DNA from: Niastella vici
GTDB taxonomy: Bacteria; Bacteroidota; Bacteroidia; Chitinophagales; Chitinophagaceae
Direction: 5' to 3'
Assembly (NCBI RefSeq): GCF_002077945.1
Contig: NZ_LVYD01000060.1
Coordinates: forward strand, 1 to 64,000
Length of the DNA stretch: 64,000 bases
Positions 61,232 to 64,000 of the stretch are shown in pieces. The position numbers and the translations under genes were made by a program. Positions within the stretch are counted from its first letter, which is position 1. Every line of letters starts with the position of its first letter. Below the pieces are notes generated by a model. That model saw only the letters and a list, made by a program, of their open reading frames with translations, was not told where the DNA came from and made no database searches.

Positions 61232-62689
61232 ATGCCAATTCAAAAAATTCTATCTGACGCTGCAATTTCAGCCGCGCAGGGTGTTTCCAAAATAGTCTTA
61301 GGTAAATTACTTCAATCAGTCAAGGGCGAAAAAAAAGGAACTATTATTCCATATCGTTCCGAAGGAAATGAGAGCATTGTTTGCTTTGTTCATGGCTTTT
61401 CTGGTGACCCTGAATCCACATTTAAACCTATTCCTGAATTCATTATTGCAGAAAGCGAACTGAATGGTTGGGATGTAATAAGCATCGGTTACTCCACTGA
61501 CTTAATGCCAAATATTGGAAAAGGCATTTGGGCAGCAACTCCTGACATTACAAAAATTGCTAGTTATCTGCAAACAAATCTTGAAATACTGTTTGAACAT
61601 TATAACAGGGTAGCTCTAATCGGGCATAGCATGGGAGGATTAGTCATTCAAAGAACAATTCTAAATAGAGACGATATACACAAGATTTCTCATGTTCTTT
61701 TTTATGGTACGCCAAGCGGCGGTTTAAAAAAAGCTTGGCTCTTGAGATGGTTTAAAAACCAGATTAGTGATATGGACTATGAAGGCGAATTCATTAAAAA
61801 ACTTCGCAATGAATGGAATAATAGGTTTAGTCATAAATACCCATTCAAATTCGCAACTGTTGCAGGCGAGTTGGACGAATTTGTTCCCACAAATTCAAGC
61901 TTAGACCCCTTTACAAAAGATTATCACTGCATTACAGCTGGCAACCATATCACAATGGTGAAACCTGAGAGTAATATGGACACTTCATTTCAGGTTATTA
62001 AAAAAATGTTGGGTATTGGCAGCGGAATATCGTATTTAATTGGTAATGATAAGGACTTGAATAACCTAATAGCAAGGTATTATGAAGAAGCTGATATACT
62101 TGGTAAGAAGCTACCTGATTTGGATGCGAAAGGATTTAAGAAATACATTTTTGCTTTAGAAGGAATTGGCAAAATTGATGACGCAATTAAGATGTTGGAA
62201 GAATCTGAAATCATAAAATTCAATACAGATTTTATGGGAATTTTAGGTGGAAGATTTAAAAGAAAATATCTTGTTGAAGAAACAACGGCATTTTTAGAAA
62301 AAGCTATTTGTTGGTATGATAAAGCGTTGCAGTTATCGTTACGATCAAATAACAGTTCTCAAATATATTATCATGCAATAAATCTTGCTTTTCTCTTTTT
62401 AATGCTTGATGAAACAGATTTAACTAAAACTAAAGAAATGGCTCAATTGGCTTTGAAGCATTGCCAAATTGCTAAGGGAGGTCAATATTGGGAAGACGCA
62501 ACAATTGCCGAGGCATATCTGTATCTGAATGCGTTTGAACAAAGCAAAATCTTTTATACTTCAGCAATAAATAAATGTAATCAAAGTATAAGGGAAACAA
62601 GCTCAATGCTTATTAATGCTGTTTATGCCTGTAATAGTCTTAATAGGCCTGACTGGAAAAAAGAGCTTGAAAATGTTTTTAGCATCTAA
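61232..62689 (+). CDS. Alpha/beta hydrolase fused to TPR-S (DUF4071)-like domain
   Basis: A 485-residue cytoplasmic protein. Residues about 40-265 form a lipase-like PGAP1/DUF676-type alpha/beta hydrolase: oxyanion segment F-V-H-G-F-S-G-D-P, nucleophile Ser133 in I-G-H-S-M-G-G, Asp215 in G-E-L-D-E-F and His239 in A-G-N-H-I-T. Residues about 280-485 are helical and carry G-R-F-K-R-K-Y, W-Y-D-K-A-L, Y-Y-H-A-I-N-L-A and Y-W-E-D-A-T-I-A-E-A. These match the TPR-S (TRAFs-binding, DUF4071) pattern of nucleotide-linked immune sensors. A sensor-effector in which ligand binding releases the hydrolase is inferred. There is no signal peptide. Start has ACAGGA upstream. TIR and ATPase genes follow in the same AT-rich operon. 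Confidence 0.75.
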   Translation: MPIQKILSDAAISAAQGVSKIVLGKLLQSVKGEKKGTIIPYRSEGNESIVCFVHGFSGDPESTFKPIPEFIIAESELNGWDVISIGYSTDLMPNIGKGIWAATPDITKIASYLQTNLEILFEHYNRVALIGHSMGGLVIQRTILNRDDIHKISHVLFYGTPSGGLKKAWLLRWFKNQISDMDYEGEFIKKLRNEWNNRFSHKYPFKFATVAGELDEFVPTNSSLDPFTKDYHCITAGNHITMVKPESNMDTSFQVIKKMLGIGSGISYLIGNDKDLNNLIARYYEEADILGKKLPDLDAKGFKKYIFALEGIGKIDDAIKMLEESEIIKFNTDFMGILGGRFKRKYLVEETTAFLEKAICWYDKALQLSLRSNNSSQIYYHAINLAFLFLMLDETDLTKTKEMAQLALKHCQIAKGGQYWEDATIAEAYLYLNAFEQSKIFYTSAINKCNQSIRETSSMLINAVYACNSLNRPDWKKELENVFSI

Positions 62690-62706
62690 TTAAATTTAGT
62701 TTTTGA

Positions 62707-63321
62707 ATGGCATATAAATACGACATATTCATTAGTTACAGACGGGATAACTTAACTCGTAAATGGATTGAAACACATTTTGTTCCGTTACTCGAACACC
62801 ATATTAATCTTGAGCTCGGAAGAATACCTGTTATCTATATAGATACTCTGCTTGAAAATGGAACGACTTGGCCTATTGCATTAGGGAATGCATTAGGAGC
62901 ATCAAGAACAATAATTCCTCTATGGACAAAAACATTTCTTAACAGTGTATGGTGCTCGTGTGAAATCGGTCACATGCTTGAAAGAGAAAGAAAGTTTGGC
63001 TTTAGAACTATTCAAAATCCAGGCGGATTAATTTTCCCAACAATCATTCATGATGGTGAAACTATGCCAGTTAATCTTACTACAATTCAAAAAATTGAAA
63101 TTCAAGAATGTTACAATGTAAGAATGTCTATTGATAGTCCTAAAGCAGAGGTTCTTGACGACAGATTAAGACCTTTAGGAAAAGATATTGCAGATGCCAT
63201 AAACAATGCACCAGTGTGGCAACAAGATTGGCAAATTGTAGCAGTAAATAGTTTTGTTCAACAATTTCATATCGAAGAACAGCCCTCTCAAAGTCAACCT
63301 CCAAAATTTTCCAACCCATGA
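62707..63321 (+). CDS. TIR-domain protein
   Basis: A 204-residue protein that is mostly one TIR domain. The first strand Y-D-I-F-I-S-Y-R-R (residues 5-13), the W-P-I-A-L-G-N-A-L-G-A-S-R segment and the catalytic motif S-V-W-C-S-C-E with Glu86 are intact, as in TIR proteins that cleave NAD+ or make cyclic ADP-ribose-type signals. A C-terminal helical part (about 150-204) ends in a Gln/Ser/Pro-rich tail. It follows the hydrolase gene after 17 bases and overlaps the next gene by four (ATGA), so the products are probably made together. NADase or cyclase function is inferred from the family. Confidence 0.88.
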   Translation: MAYKYDIFISYRRDNLTRKWIETHFVPLLEHHINLELGRIPVIYIDTLLENGTTWPIALGNALGASRTIIPLWTKTFLNSVWCSCEIGHMLERERKFGFRTIQNPGGLIFPTIIHDGETMPVNLTTIQKIEIQECYNVRMSIDSPKAEVLDDRLRPLGKDIADAINNAPVWQQDWQIVAVNSFVQQFHIEEQPSQSQPPKFSNP

Positions 63322-64000
63322 GTAGTATAATTACATTTTATTCTTACAAAGGAGGTGTTGGGAGAACCATGGCCTTAGCCAACATTGCTTATGAACTTTC
63401 AAAAAGAAATTCTAAAGTTTTGATTGTTGATTGGGATTTGGAAGCCCCTGGTATTGAAAGGTATTTTAGTGGATTCAAAATAGAAAATACATCAGAAGGG
63501 CTTCTGCAACTTTTATTATCCTATAAGAATGATGCCAAGCCCGACTACAGAAATTTTCTTTGGCAAATTGAAACAGGAACAAGCTTTCCAATTTCCTTGC
63601 TTCATAGCGGTAGAGATAAAGACCCTGCATCATATTCTGCATTACTTCAAAATTTTGATTGGGGCGATTTCTTTACCAAGGAAAATGGTGGCAATCATAT
63701 AGAGAATTTACGGAAGCAATGGCAAAATGATTTTGATTTTGTCTTGATTGATAGTAGAACTGGCTTAAGTGATTCAAGTGGAATTTGCACCATCATGATG
63801 CCTGATATTTTGATCCCAATGTTTACAGCAAACTATCAAAGTCTCTTTGGCATTCGTGACATTGTTAAGTATATTCAAAATGCAAGGCAAAAACTTGAGG
63901 TTGACAGAATGGCTTTGACGGTTTTGCCGATACCTTCAAGATTTGGAACCCGTGTTGAGTTTAAAGAATCTCAAGAATGGCTTGAAAGAATTTCCGATAT
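63318..64000 (+). CDS. ParA/MinD-like ATPase with KGGVGRT motif, partial
   Basis: The N-terminal 227 residues of a protein that continues past the window end. It is a SIMIBI-class P-loop ATPase, with the deviant Walker motif S-Y-K-G-G-V-G-R-T at residues 9-17 (Arg instead of the usual Lys) and L-I-V-D-W-D-L-E-A-P-G at about 41-51. Further strands read V-L-I-D-S-R-T-G-L-S-D and L-T-V-L-P-I-P-S-R-F. This KGGVGR variant is known from NTPase-centred conflict systems, where it often occurs with TIR-like and TPR partners, rather than from plasmid partition. Overlaps the TIR gene by four bases. C-terminal domains (possibly TPR or effector parts) cannot be seen. Confidence 0.85.
   Translation, partial: MSSIITFYSYKGGVGRTMALANIAYELSKRNSKVLIVDWDLEAPGIERYFSGFKIENTSEGLLQLLLSYKNDAKPDYRNFLWQIETGTSFPISLLHSGRDKDPASYSALLQNFDWGDFFTKENGGNHIENLRKQWQNDFDFVLIDSRTGLSDSSGICTIMMPDILIPMFTANYQSLFGIRDIVKYIQNARQKLEVDRMALTVLPIPSRFGTRVEFKESQEWLERISD

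Noticed and set aside
63318-64000. Plasmid or chromosome partition ParA
   Set aside because: The P-loop is KGGVGRT rather than KGGVGKT, no parB or parS is seen, and the operon partners are TIR and hydrolase proteins.

Overview
This 64-kb window comes from a Bacteroidota chromosome, most likely Chitinophagia (Chitinophagaceae-like). The evidence is a SusC/SusD pair controlled by a FecI-type sigma factor and a FecR anti-sigma factor, a SusC with an N-terminal STN domain, many lipoproteins with a Cys-Lys-Lys type lipobox, weak or absent Shine-Dalgarno sites, and a contractile injection locus of the Bacteroidota type. No tRNA, rRNA, CRISPR array, intact insertion sequence or origin was seen.

Layout. 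0.4-7.1 kb: a propeller-like lipoprotein (minus strand), a large FAD/Fe-S D-lactate-dehydrogenase-type oxidoreductase, an intergenic repeat element built of 7-bp units, and a response regulator fused to a Crp/Fnr module. 7.5-30.0 kb (plus strand): a polysaccharide utilisation locus. It begins with the ECF sigma and FecR regulators, then SusC and SusD, an IPT/NHL lipoprotein, two duplicated beta-helix lipoproteins, a GH123-like enzyme, a double SGNH esterase, two GH89 alpha-N-acetylglucosaminidases and two GH29 alpha-L-fucosidases. Together these point to a fucosylated glycan carrying alpha-GlcNAc and probably HexNAc. 30.0-31.8 kb: a lipid kinase and the SurE nucleotidase. 31.8-58.0 kb (minus strand): one compact operon of 16 genes for an extracellular contractile injection system (eCIS): DUF4255 cap protein, sheath, two tube proteins, DUF5908, LysM hub, VgrG-like spike, PAAR tip, gp25, two giant baseplate proteins, tape measure and AAA+ ATPase. 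It also carries a 2011-residue DUF4157 payload candidate and a small protein sharing its N-terminal motif. 58.4-60.9 kb: two secreted alpha/beta hydrolases, convergent around a strong terminator. 61.2-64.0 kb: an AT-rich, tightly packed operon that runs off the window: an alpha/beta hydrolase fused to a TPR-S (DUF4071)-like sensor, a TIR protein with an intact catalytic Glu, and a P-loop ATPase with the variant motif KGGVGRT.

Most notable are (1) the hydrolase/TPR-S + TIR + KGGVGR operon, which looks like a nucleotide-signalled conflict (anti-phage) system; (2) the eCIS payload, which combines two DUF4157 modules, a Cys-His hydrolase-like domain, an HNH-like motif and a third HELTH motif; and (3) a dispersed intergenic repeat with oppositely oriented 7-bp arrays around a conserved core, present twice here, with a further 7-bp array inside the fecR gene. 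All calls come from reading the sequence by eye; no database search was run.
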